DNA from: Xanthomonas sp. 10-10
Lineage (GTDB): Bacteria; Pseudomonadota; Gammaproteobacteria; Xanthomonadales; Xanthomonadaceae
Assembly: GCF_040182365.1 (NCBI RefSeq)
Contig: NZ_CP144460.1
Location: 248,001-312,000 of the forward strand
Length of the DNA stretch: 64,000 nt
Direction: 5' to 3'
Of the stretch, positions 32,246 to 42,600 are shown piece by piece. Numbering within the stretch: position 1 is the first letter of the stretch; each line of letters starts with the position of its first letter. The notes under the pieces are model-generated. The model was not told the DNA's origin and searched no databases. It was given only the letters and a program-made list of their open reading frames with translations. The translations under genes were made by a program, and so were the position numbers.

Positions 32246-32345
32246 GAGATAGGCAATAAGACATCTCCGCGTCTCGCATCGAAAGACCGCAATCTTGGAT
32301 CCCTATCAGCGCCCTGCCACCCGGAGTGGTTGACATACGAACAAA
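32238..32345 (+). repeat. Promoter-like dispersed repeat, copy C
   Basis: TATCAGCGCCCTGCCACCCG, then TTGACA at 32330-32335, then ACGAACAAACCCGTAG: matches copy A at 21190-21330. No gene in 32346-32530 except the upstream region of the next ORF. Confidence 0.5.
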
Positions 32346-32530
32346 CCCGTAGTCAAAAAGCTGAGAGGCGAGGTCTGGCCCACTTTAAAAAGCAAGTTAT
32401 GCCTTCTGCTTTCCAGTGAGAACAGTCAGGTACTTCGTTTCAAGGGGTTTAGTGGTTGATCAAGGCCAACATCTTGCTGAAGATGATGTTTTTCACGCTT
32501 CGGCAAGTCATACCTAGGTGTCGAGAGAGA

Positions 32531-33004
32531 ATGAAACGCATCTGTATGCTTCTTTTTGTAGTACTCGTAGCTCCCGCACGAGCGACGACTCCACCACCCG
32601 CAGCCCCTTTCTCGGAAAAAGTGTGCCGCGCTGAAAGTGTCTTGATTGGTGTTGCTTCTCGCTTAAAGGTGGTTGGAGTTCCAGGCTGTGCTACCCGTGG
32701 CGATGGGAAGCACCTCACCATGTGCGAGGAAGTTCAGGTAAAAGTAGAAGTCCAACGCGTGCTCCGGACGGTCGGATCCAATCCGCCGACGGTGCTCACG
32801 TACCGCTTCGGCGGCGGTCTTTTCAATGTCGACAACCTCCGCAAGGATCTTTTGTCCGGCCCTCGCTACTTCTTTTTGGCCGCTCCGTCCTCGGACAAAG
32901 CGCCGATTTTCCGCACGTCTTATCCATGGCTCCTGGGAGCTACTGTCAATGTCGAGAACGACGCTGAGGTTCGGCAGGTGCTGGAGCAGTGTCCGCCCGT
33001 CTAA
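32531..33004 (+). CDS. Exported protein of unknown function
   Basis: 157 residues from ATG 32531 (GAGAGA SD) with signal peptide KRICMLLFVVLVAPARA. The mature part, SEKVCRAESVLIGVASRLKV then VQVKVEVQRVLRTVG, PTVLTYRFGGGLFNVDNLRK and RYFFLAAPSSDKAPIFRTSY, is a beta-rich periplasmic domain not known to me. The stop codon TAA is part of an attC R'' (GTCTAAC), so the gene was captured as a cassette. Confidence 0.65.
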   Translation: MKRICMLLFVVLVAPARATTPPPAAPFSEKVCRAESVLIGVASRLKVVGVPGCATRGDGKHLTMCEEVQVKVEVQRVLRTVGSNPPTVLTYRFGGGLFNVDNLRKDLLSGPRYFFLAAPSSDKAPIFRTSYPWLLGATVNVENDAEVRQVLEQCPPV

Positions 33005-33074
33005 CCATTCGCTCAAGCCAAGTCCCCTTTGCCAAGAGCAGGGCTCGGTGTAGTTAATAAGTCAACTTACCCCT
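32999..33074 (+). repeat. attC left arm fused to a GGGGTCA palindrome (P12)
   Basis: GTCTAACCATTCGCTCAAGC (R'' and left arm, 32999-33018) runs into GGGCTCGGTGTAGTTAATAA then GTCAACTTACCCCT (33041-33074). The right arm of the attC is replaced by the palindrome. Confidence 0.55.
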
Positions 33075-33115
33075 TCCCAGGGCTCCCATCACGGGTAAGG
33101 TTCTGGAGGAGGCCT

Positions 33116-33424
33116 TTGCGCAATCGTTTGGCCATGGTGCTCATGCTCTCCGCTTGTGCAGGCATGGCCTGCGGCGCTCGGCCACCCTACACAAACGCAA
33201 AGATTTTCTATCGGTCGTTCGATAGCACCTCGATCATGGATCTGGATGCTGCGGCTGCAGTTGGAGTGCTGCGGGAGAAAGACCATTCGTCTGACGCGCT
33301 TCGTTACAGATGACGGCAACGCTCCCGCCATTACAACCTCCAGTACACGCCCGCGCACGATCCGGAGTATACGAGCGGTTTGATCAGCCTCTGGCAGTGG
33401 GTGAATCGGCCTCGCCCCACATAG
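33116..33424 (+). pseudogene. Frameshifted small lipoprotein/exported gene
   Basis: A TTG start at 33116 with GGAGGAGG upstream gives RNRLAMVLMLSACAGMACGA RPPYTNAKIFYRSFD, ending early at a TGA near 33311. In another frame RHYNLQYTPAHDPEYTSGLI SLWQWVNRPRPT continues to TAG at 33422-33424. The two parts look like one broken gene. The gap 33425-33870 shows nothing I can name. Confidence 0.45.
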
Positions 33425-33871
33425 GAATTCCTGATTCAACGGCAAACGCTGTAGTGACATATAGAATCACGCATGTGCCCAGTAGTTGAACTTGAAACGG
33501 TCGGTCTGACGATCCCAGGCCGTCGCGACGCCTGAGCTTTCGCATCGCGGGGTAGGTCATTGATAAGCATGGCCGCCGTGGCTGTGGCGCAGCCAGGGAC
33601 GATAACTGAGCAGGCGCTTGTCCGTCGCGCCTTAGCACTGGACTGGCTACCACAGCACTCTGCGCGTTGGACAGCCGGCGGTGCCGAATTCTCACACCCC
33701 GCGCGGGCCGCATGATACCCTCACCACCGCCATTCTGGCGAAGACGGAAAATCAGGTGACCCAGCCGACACCATCGCAAGCGGTGCCGGGGCTGTCCCGC
33801 TAAGCCACGCTCATTGTAAGCGGCTCGGAGACAGACATGTCATTTCAACCACTACCAGGGAGGTATTCATC

Positions 33872-34192
33872 GTGAAACTACGCACCACTGCCGCCAATTT
33901 CGTACTGGCTGCGGCTTTAGGCCTTGGCTTGAGCGCCCCTGCGCGCGCCCAGACGGTAGATCCTTGCTCGGTGTTTCTGTGCATGGCCGCCGTGTCCGGT
34001 TTCGGTGCACCGAGTGCCGAATGTGCAGCGCCGATAACGGCCTTCCACGCCATCCAGATATGGGACCCGTACTTCGACTCGCCGGCTACGGCGGCGGCAC
34101 GCCGGACATATCTGATGACATGTCCAGGTGCGAGCGTACCGAATCAAGCGGTCCTGGAAGCGATCATCTCGCAGTGGGGCTACACACCTTGA
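33872..34192 (+). CDS. TrbM/KikA-like conjugal transfer protein (orphan)
   Basis: 106 residues with signal peptide (FVLAAALGLGLSAPARAQ). Then DPCSVFLCMAAVSGFGAPSA, ITAFHAIQIWDPYFDSPATA, TYLMTCPGASVPNQAVLEAI and ISQWGYTP, matching the TrbM family (PF07424) of plasmid conjugation clusters, including the paired Cys. Start is GTG 33872 after GGGAGG. No other transfer genes are nearby, so it is a stray from a plasmid or ICE. It is convergent with the fhaB fragment. Confidence 0.75.
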   Translation: MKLRTTAANFVLAAALGLGLSAPARAQTVDPCSVFLCMAAVSGFGAPSAECAAPITAFHAIQIWDPYFDSPATAAARRTYLMTCPGASVPNQAVLEAIISQWGYTP

Positions 34193-34240
34193 CGGGAATC
34201 GCCCGCTGACCTAGAGAAGCACCTGCTTCCGAGTCTTTGC

Positions 34241-34854
34241 CTACCGCCAGACCCCTGCTCGCCAGGGGCATCGCAATACTTTCTGTGCCATTTGGTTCCT
34301 AGGCATCTGCCAGTGGCAAGTGAAGCCGCTACCTGCATGTTCGCCGCTGGATCGCGCACTCTGCCCTTGTCTGTTCGCTCGGTTGGCCGCGTTCCTGGCG
34401 GACGCAGCAAGCGCCATCACGTCGCTGCCGGTGATCGCCAGTGTGTTGCCGGCGACCAGGGTGACGTTGCCCTCCAGGCTGCCAACGGTGGTGCCGGTGT
34501 GGCTGACATCGGCGATGTCGGCCTCGGTCTTGACCGTCTGCTTGCCGATGGTGAAACCGATGCCGCCGCTGCCGAACAGCCCGGTCTTGACCGTCTTTTT
34601 GTCGTGCGCCTCGCTGTGCGTGCTCTGCGCTGTCTCAAGGGTCAGGTTGTTGCCCGCTGCCAGCACGACATCACCGGTGCCGACAATCTGCGTGCCTTGG
34701 GAGAGCAGGTCGTTGCCGGCGGCGATACGCACGCTCTCGCCACTGAGCGAACTGGTGACTGCCAGGCTATCGTGGGTTTCGTCGTGGGTGGTGACGGTCT
34801 TGCCGGATAATGCTTCCTTCTTGCGGATTTCCTTATCGACCACCGCATCATGCC
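34241..34854 (-). pseudogene. fhaB/cdiA internal fragment
   Basis: Reads VDKEIRKKEALSGKTVTTHD, ETHDSLAVTSSLSGESVRIA, AGNDLLSQGTQIVGTGDVVL and AGNNLTLETAQSTHSEAHD. Each has a counterpart in cdiA around 41000-41220 (VDKETRKKSTFSNEKTTTHD, AGNNVTIESAQDTSSEAHS). Homology runs from the IS3 end (34854) to about 34400 and is then lost. It is a second, diverged FhaB copy of which only this piece remains. Confidence 0.75.
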
Positions 34855-34867
34855 GTAAGCTCCCCCG

Positions 34868-35730
34868 TCAAGCAGGCACTTCAAAAGTAGAGCTTTCGGC
34901 GTGCTTGTTGCGGTACTCGACCGGGGTCATTCCGCCGAGCGAATCATGGGATCTTGCTTCGTTGTAGTCGATCATCCACCAGTGGGCGGCTTCGCGCACA
35001 TCGTCGAGGCAGGCGAAGAAATTCAGGTCGAGCACTTCCTCGCGGAACGTGCGATTGAAGCGCTCAATGAAGGCATTCTGATTTGGCTTTCCCGGCTGGA
35101 TGTACTGCAGTGCGACGCCATTCGTCTTGAGCCAGCTGGTGAACGCTTCGCCCAGGAACTCGGGGCCGTTGTCCGAGCGCACCACCTGCGGCAAGCCATG
35201 ATCGCGTTTGATCTGCTCGAACACACGCACAAGCCGTTGCGAGTTGATCGAGGTGTCAACCTCGATGTGCAGCGCCTCGCGATTGAAGTCATCCACCACG
35301 TTGAAGGTGCGAAAGCGTCGTCCGCATGCCAGCGCATCGCTCATGAAGTCGACCGACCAGACCGTGTCTGGCAGCCTCGGCACGTAGAGCGGCACCCGCT
35401 CACGCTTGGGAAGGCGACGCTTTGCAGCGCGGCGTAGGTTGAGCTTCATGGCCTTGTAAACGCGATAGGTGCGTTTGGGATTCCAGCCTGGTTGCTGCTT
35501 GCGAAGGTAGTCGCTGCACTTCCAGAAGCCACGACTGGGGTGCGCTTCAACGTAACGCGCGATCTCGGCAATCAGCTCGGCATCGCGCACCGTCCAGTCC
35601 AGAGGCGGTGCGTACCAGGCGGCACGCGACAGCCCGACGCATGCACAGGACCGGCGCAACGGCCGCGCGTGGACCTCGATAAGGAACCGCACCGCCTCGC
35701 GCTTACGCGCCGGCCCTAGAGTTTTTTTGC
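34868..35730 (-). CDS. IS3-family transposase OrfB (DDE integrase)
   Basis: About 287 residues in the frame reached by -1 slippage from orfA. It has a helix-rich segment (RFLIEVHARPLRRSCACVGL), then the rve core with the DDE triad: TVWSVDFMSDALACGRRFRT (first Asp), LPQVVRSDNGPEFLGEAFTS (second Asp) and NQNAFIERFNRTFREEVLDL (Glu). The end, YNEARSHDSLGGMTPVEYRN, is typical. All catalytic residues are intact, so the element may be active. It has no independent start codon of note; expression is as OrfAB. Confidence 0.85.
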
Positions 35731-35982
35731 GATCAGGTCCTTCATTGCCGCGTTGTCGAGCGCCAACTCGGCGTACATCCGTTTGAGCTTGGCGTTCTCG
35801 GACTCGAGCTCCTTGACCCGCAGCAGCTCGGACGCCTCCAAGCCGCCGTACTTGCTCTTCCACTGGTAATAGGTCGCCGTGCTGATGCCGACTTGGCGAC
35901 AGATGTCTTTGACTGGAACGCCTGCGTCAGCCTGCTTGAGCGTGGCGATGATCTGTGTCTCGGTGAACTTCGATGTGCGCAT
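35716..35982 (-). CDS. IS3-family transposase OrfA
   Basis: 88 residues: MRTSKFTETQIIATLKQADA and GVPVKDICRQVGISTATYYQ (helix-turn-helix), then a leucine-zipper-like ELESENAKLKRMYAELALD and KDLIAKKL. Near the end the run GCAAAAAAACT (minus strand) is an A7 slippery sequence, so a -1 frameshift would make the OrfAB fusion. SD AGGAGG lies upstream of ATG. Confidence 0.9.
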   Translation of the reverse strand: MRTSKFTETQIIATLKQADAGVPVKDICRQVGISTATYYQWKSKYGGLEASELLRVKELESENAKLKRMYAELALDNAAMKDLIAKKL

Positions 35983-36053
35983 GGAACCTCCTGACTTGGG
36001 AACGATGCCAGAAAGATCTACTTATGCGGTGTCTGCCGATCGGGGGAGCTTAC

Positions 36054-36268
36054 GCCTCGCCGAATTGCGCGCCGACAAGGCCTACGACATCGACCGCTGT
36101 CGCGCCTTCCTCAAGCAGCGCGGCATCATTGCGCGGACTGCACGCAAAATGATCGAGCGCAACGACCGGTTGGGCCGTCATCGCTGGGTCGTCGAACGCA
36201 CGCATGCCTGGTTCGCATGCATGGGCAAATTGCCCATCCGCTTTGAACGCCGCATCGATCTCCACTGA
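36054..36268 (+). pseudogene. IS5-family transposase fragment
   Basis: LRADKAYDIDRCRAFLKQRG then IIARTARKMIERNDRLGRHR, WVVERTHAWFACMGKLPIRF and ERRIDLH: the C-terminal DDE region with the catalytic Glu in VVERTHAW. The N-terminus is missing, cut at the IS3 end. Confidence 0.8.
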
Positions 36269-36333
36269 GCGTTGCTCTCGCTTGCATGCTCCATCATCTG
36301 CCTACGGCTTCTTCCTGGGTTTTGTTAGCTGCT

Positions 36334-36693
36334 CTAAGATTCTGACCACTTTGCCCAAGCTTCCAAGTATCGAGAAGATTCCGTATCGAGACGGCCACGT
36401 ATTTCATTGGCAAGCGCACTATTTTTCATTGAAGATTTGTGTAGCTCTTCCAAAAGCCCTGTCGCAACAGAAGTGGATAGGCTGCCTTTTTTTTCCATTG
36501 CCACTTTTATTAAATGGAAAATATTATTTCTATTTTTTTCGTGCAGCAAATTAAAATCATTCACAAAATATCTTCCTAGTGATGAAAATATCAGCGTCCA
36601 TGGAATATCCTCCCCCCACTCTTTTAGATTGGACGAGTAGTCTCTTGGCGAAAGATTCTCAATAAAATCTTGATAAAAATCATGAAAATCCAC
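36334..36693 (-). CDS. cdiI: Putative CDI immunity protein CdiI
   Basis: 119 residues from GTG 36693, one base after the cdiA stop; AAAGGAG within the cdiA end is the SD. VDFHDFYQDFIENLSPRDYS, then WGEDIPWTLIFSSLGRYFVN, NNIFHLIKVAMEKKGSLSTS and RYLEAWAKWSES. Soluble, helical, strongly AT-rich against the GC-rich body of cdiA, as usual for exchangeable toxin/immunity modules. Position directly after cdiA identifies it as the cognate immunity gene; sequence family not recognised. Confidence 0.8.
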   Translation of the reverse strand: MDFHDFYQDFIENLSPRDYSSNLKEWGEDIPWTLIFSSLGRYFVNDFNLLHEKNRNNIFHLIKVAMEKKGSLSTSVATGLLEELHKSSMKNSALANEIRGRLDTESSRYLEAWAKWSES

Positions 36694-36694
36694 T

Positions 36695-39600
36695 TTATTC
36701 TCCTTTAAGTGCGTTCTGCATGTCTTCAATCACCTTCATAGCTGAGTATTTATCCGCTGTAGAGGCCTTAGGGTTTTCTTTGAGCCATCGCTGGAGCGCC
36801 CTAGTATAGTCCCGCGCTTTTTGTGAATGTGATCTTCCTCCAACCAGTTCGCCCGTTCTCATTTCATAGCGAACGGCATCGGCAGTACTTCCAGCCCCTA
36901 TTTTTGCACCATCACGGTACAGATCATCAATCAACGACGATAAATTGGAATCAGCTACGGTTGGTTTGGACATCCCTGCAAGCAAGTCTTTCCTGTAATT
37001 CGCTCCAGATGTTGCGTCCGCTTCGCCATTAGACCGTACTACGGGAGGTGTCCCTGCCTCACTATCTGTGTCCCAAGTTGAAATCCATGGATCGCGCTTT
37101 ACATCAGGTTTAGCAAGCTCAAACTTCTTGGGTTCGACTGGTTTAATTCTATCTGGAACTGCGTCGGGCATACGCAGCACCTTCAGCATGGCGACCTCTG
37201 AACCTAAACTCGCTGCAGTGGCAACGAGGAGTCGAGCGCGCTCTTCCGTCGTCATTGTCAATGACCCACTGATTCCGTACTGCATATACAATCCGGGTAG
37301 CGGCGCTTGCGAATAGTTTCTCAGTGCGCCGCCCGCGTTTAGCAGTCCGTTCCAGGTACTTTTTGCCAAATCCGCAGTCACATCGATACCGGGCCGCGCG
37401 AAGAATGCGGCAAGATCAACAGCACTATTCCCTATGCTGCGAGTCAGGTAACCCAACTCCTGGGCAGGGCCGTACCCAGAAAATATCGCCTGATCTTCTG
37501 TAATAGTCGTTCCCGTCCAGTAGGTACTCTGCCTGCTTAATTGCTCAGCCTTATACTCCTCGCGGGTCCAGCCAGCCCCTGCCATGTAGTCTTGACCCAT
37601 TTCCTGAGCCACCGAGCTTTGATAAGCGATCCATTCCTTTTCTCTTGCGATATCGATCGCATCTACTTCTCTTGTGATTCCATCTTTACAGGCCTGTACG
37701 TTGCCTCCAGCTTTATCGCATGCACTGCGCAGCACATCTGCTGCATTGATTTCTTCGCGTGATAACCAATTGTTAGCCACAGCATTTTTAGCGATGTTTG
37801 CGCTAATAGCGGCATCAGCCAAGCTGCCACCAGCCAAGCCGCCAGCAATCGCCCCAACCGCCTGCGACAAGGCCACCAGCATCTGCTTGTCCTGTTCCGG
37901 CAGCAGGTTCGGATTGAACTTCCCCGTCACTGGGTCGATGGCACGCGGATCGTCGCCGTAGAGCGTTTGGGTCAGGTATTTTGCTGCCAGCTCGCCACCG
38001 GCGCCTGCCAGCGCGCCGCCGCCCGCGGACGCGCCGTTGACTTCGGCAAGCACCGCACCAAGCACCGCATGCGACACCAGCTGCAACACCGCGTTCGGGT
38101 TGCTGCCGTGGTTTGGGTCGAAGGTTTTGCCAATCAGCTGTGCGGCGTAGGGTGCCAATGCGTTGGTGGCAACTTGGCCAGCACTTTGGCCGGAGACGCC
38201 GCCCACCACGACGGTGGTGACCGCTTGCAGTGCACGACTGTAGTCGCCGCCGATGCCCCAGTGTTGCTTAGCCTCGGAGGCCGCGCTGTACTCTGGGTTG
38301 CTTTGCGTGAATACCTCACGACGCTGATCGGCGGTCAACGCGTTAAAGGCGTCTCGCTTGTCCTGCGTGTCCAGGCCTTCGATGTACTTCGCTTCGATCG
38401 CGTCGGCCTTGCGTTCTGCGGCGTCAGCAATGTCATCGCCAATCTGCTTGGCGGTGGTCATCACCGCACCGGTCGCCGCCGCCATCGCCTGCTGCTCGCC
38501 CAGGACCTTGCGCACGTCCGGCAGGGCCGCCACGGCTTCGTGTGCCGTGCTGGCATCGGTGTTGATGCCCGTCGCTGCTGCCGTGGTGGTCTTGCCGCCG
38601 ATCTTGATAGTGCCTTCAGTTAGCGTGGCGCGGGTATAGCTGGTGTCGCTGCCGCTTTGGATGACTGGGATGCCGGGGTTGAAGCTGCTGTAGTCGGCCT
38701 CGCCGTAGTTGCCGTTGACGATGTTGTGGCCAATATTCTTGAATTGATCGCCGACGCTGGGCTGGGTGGGATTCCCGTCGGCATCTTTGGCGCTTTCGCC
38801 CGTACTTCCGATACCACCACTGATCGCCGCCGATACCGTGCTGTAGTCCATCCGATTTTTCAGATCGGTGAACGTCAGCGCGTCGGCGGTCAGTTCGCTG
38901 GCGCCGGCATTGGTGCTGGCGATGGCACCGCCGATCAGGTTCACGTTGCCAGCGGTGACGTGATAGCCACCATTGCCCGCGAACAGGCCCGATTGCTCGA
39001 CCACACCCAGATAGTTACCGTTGGCCTTGGCGCCGCTTGCGTACCCGCTGGCATCCCAAGCGGTACCCGCTGAGACCTGCACCCGGCCACCGACGCTGCT
39101 TTCCTTGGACTGGATATCCAGCTTGTCTTGCAGCGATTCGATGGTGAGGTCGCCACCAACCTGTGCGTCGATCCGGTCGCCCTTGACCACCGCACCACGC
39201 AGTGTGGTGTCGCCCTCTGATTTGAGGACGATGTTCTGGCCGGCCAGCTGGGTGTTCTGCCAAGTGCTGCCGTCCACGTTCGACTTGTGGCTGCCTGCAC
39301 TCGCCTGCACGTACGCGTACACGCCAGTCTGCGCGCCCACCGATGCACCCACACCCACTTCGAAGCCGGCATTGCTGCCCTTGCTCTGCTCGGTAGTGCT
39401 GGAGTTGCCTGCTTCCAGCACCAGATCGCGTGCCGAGTCCAGGCTCAGCGTGTCGCCGGCCTTGAGGTTGCCCTGCACGATATGCAGGTCGCCTTCGGTG
39501 GTTTTCAGGCGGACATTGCCACCACCGGTGATGGTCGAGCCTTGCGATATCTGGCTGCTGCTGTTGAAGCTGCTCTCGTTGGTGGCGAAGCCCACACCTG

Positions 39601-42600
39601 CTTCCACACTGAGCAGCGAGCCACTTTGAACAGCCTTCGCCGTTTGATAGGCATTTGCCGCTGCCGCCATGCCCTGCATCGCGCCGAGCCGCCCATCGGA
39701 CTTGCGGGCGTCATCCACGTTGTTGATCAAATCGATCAGCGGGGACTTGATGCGCGCGAACGCGCCGATCTTGAGGTCGTCGTCCTGCTGCGAGGCGGAG
39801 CTGCTGGTGTTGGCGGTCAGCAACTGGATCGAGGCAGCAGTGATGTCCACGTTTTTGGCAGCAACCACATTGCTGGCCGATTGCGTGTACGCACCGCCAG
39901 CCGTCAGGCTGACATTGCCGCCCAGGCTGCCGACGTTGCTGGCCACCTGCGCCACCTGTGCGCTGTCGTCGGTGTGGTTCTTCTTGTTGTAGCCGGCAAA
40001 ACGCTCGGTGTCGGAGATGACCACCGTACCGATGCCCTTGCTGGTGGACTGGTTGGCGTTGCCCAGGAGGTCCTGCCCGCTCTGGATGGTCAGGTCGCCG
40101 GCCGCACGTATGCTCACATCGCCCTGTGCCGCGATATTGCTTGCAGTGAGGGAGATGTCGCCCTGCGTAGTGGTCAGGCTGGCGTTGCCGCCCACCGACA
40201 ACTGCGTACCGGTGATGGTGTCGGTCTGGCCGTTGCCGGTGCCTTGCTGGTTGTAATTGCCGTACGGCAAGCCGGCGGCATTGTTGAAGCCCCAGCCTTT
40301 GCCAGTGCTGGCGTTGCCGCTGGACTGGGTGTTGTGCGCAACGTCGAACACGATGTCCTTGCTGGCCAGCAGCAGCGCATTGCCCTCCGCGGACATTTGC
40401 GTACCCTGGCTGGTGATCGAGCCGTCGCTGGCGAGCAGCGTGAGGTTGCCGCCTGCCGCGATTTGGCTGACGCGCGCATCGCTGGTGCTTTCAGTCTGCG
40501 ACGCGTTGGAGCGATGGCTGCTGGCCTGGATGACCACCGGGGTGATCGCGGCCATGGTACCGGCTGCGGCGCCTTCGGCATCGCGGCTGATCTTGCTCAT
40601 GGTCGAACCGGTATCGACCATGTTCTTGGTGGTCGAATCGCGGGCGCTGCGGTACGACGCGCCCGGGTCGTAGGTCACGCCCACCGAGAAGCCGCTGGAC
40701 TTGCTTGATTGGCTGGCCTGATGATCGACTGTGTCCTGACGCGCCAGCAGGGCGATGTCCCTGGCCGCCAGGGTCACGTCCTTACCGGCACCGATGTCGG
40801 AGGCAGCGATGGTCAACTGATTGCCTGCGCTGATCACCAGATTGCCCTCGGTCGAACCCACCGACGAGGCGACCTGGGTGACGGTACGTGTGGACTCCTG
40901 GCTATCGCTGCTGGACTTGGAATAGCCCACGCTCGCGACACCACCGCCACTTGCGCCGGTCAGCCCTGATTTCTTCTGGCGAACGCTGTGCGCTTCACTG
41001 CTGGTGTCCTGTGCCGATTCGATGGTGACGTTGTTGCCTGCGGCGAGACGCACATTGTCCTCAGCAAGCACCGTCGAGCCCACAACGGCCAAGTCGTTGC
41101 CCGCGACCATGTTGACGGTCTTGCCGCTCAGCGAGGAACCGATGGCGAGACTGTCGTGCCATTCGTCGTGCGTGGTGGTCTTCTCATTGGAGAAGGTGCT
41201 CTTCTTGCGCGTTTCCTTATCCACCACCGCGTCATGCTGCTCCTGCGTGGCCAGCAGCTTGATGTCGTTGCCTGCCGCCAGCGCGATGCCGCCGGTCTGG
41301 CTGGCGACCGCGGTCGAGGCCAGGGTGAGGTCGCGGCCGGCCTGCATGACGATGTTGTCGCCGGCACCGAGCTGGGTGCCGCGTACGCTCTCGTCGTAGC
41401 TCGATGTCGCCAGCGAATTGCTCTTGGTGACGGTGCTGCGCTCCTGCGAGCTGCTATCTACGGCGGCGACGCTGTTGATGTCGCGCCCGGCCTGCAAGGC
41501 CATGCTCTTGCCTGCGCCCACCTGCGTGGCCGTTAGATTCAGATCGTTGCCCGCTGCCAGCACCACGTTGCCGGCGCCCTGGATAGTCGTGCCGGCGTGG
41601 GTGGTCTCGCTGCTGCGCTGGAAGTTGCGGTCGTTGGCGGTGGTGTTGGTGCTGTGCGAGAGCGTCTGTGTGCCGACGTTGAGGGTGTTGCCTGCCACCA
41701 GTTGGGTGAGGCCATCGGTGCCGGCGTTGCGTATCTGCGCAGCCTGCAGGTTGACGTCGCGGCCAGCCACCACCGACAGCACACCGCTGCCGTTGGCGCC
41801 GGTGACGTACAGGCCGGCGACGCGCTCGAGCTGGGTGGTGCTGTACTGGTGGAAGCCGCCGCCTTGCAGGGTTTCCACGGTGGAGGCCACCGTGACATCG
41901 CCGACCGCCTGCACGCTCAGCGCATCTACGGCGGTGACGCTGGCGCCTTCGATGCGGATGTCGCTGGCCGAGCGCAGCCCCACCTGGTTGCCGCTGATGC
42001 TGCCGCCCAGGTGCTCGATGCGCCCGGCATCGATGGACACCAGCTGGCGGCCGGCGATGGTGCCGGTGTTCTTCAGGCCGCCGGTCAGGCTGACGTCGAC
42101 ATTGGCGCCGGCCAGCAGTGCGCCGCCGGACTCCAGATCGCCAGGGCGTAGGCGTAGATAGACCTGTGGCACCAGCGCGGTGGTGGTGCTGCCATCGGGC
42201 AGGGTGACCGTCTGCTCCACCAGCCAGACGATGTCGCTGGTGAGCTGGGCCATCTGCGCATCGGTCAGCGCAACACCTGGACGCAGGTTCCAGGCCTTGC
42301 CCACGGTGGCGCCGGCATCCAGCAATGCCTGGTACTGCGCTTCGTCGCTCTTGTAGCCGTCGAGAAAACGCCGGCCGGTGAGCTGGCCGATCTGCTCGCG
42401 CACCAGCTTCTGCTCGTAGTAGCCATCGCCCAGACGTTTTTGCAGCGCATCGGCGGAGTAGCCCATCTGGTTGAGCAGATAGTCCGAGCCCAACCAGCTG
42501 CGGTAGTCGGTGAACTGCGGGTCGGTCTCGACCAGATAGGTGCCGCTGGCGGGCCTGAGCGTGAACAGGCTACCGGTCGGGGCGCGTGTATCGGGCGTGC

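Larger units (their letters stand above)
34855..36053 (-). mobile_element. IS3-family insertion sequence (IS407-like)
   Basis: About 1.2 kb with matching ends: GTAAGCTCCCCCG at 34855-34867 and CGGGGGAGCTTAC at 36041-36053. It contains orfA and orfB read on the minus strand. Flanking bases differ (left ATGCC, right GCCTC), so no target duplication is visible. The left flank is fhaB and the right flank an IS5-type transposase remnant, suggesting recombination after insertion. Confidence 0.85.

Noticed and set aside
15354..33074. Integron integrase gene
   Set aside because: Looked for a tyrosine-recombinase ORF with an IntI-like pattern on both strands; none is present, so the array is called integrase-less within this window only.
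19203..33074. Palindromes as attC sites
   Set aside because: They lack RYYYAAC and GTTRRRY cores in the right places, and the arms are fully symmetric without the bulged bases of attC.
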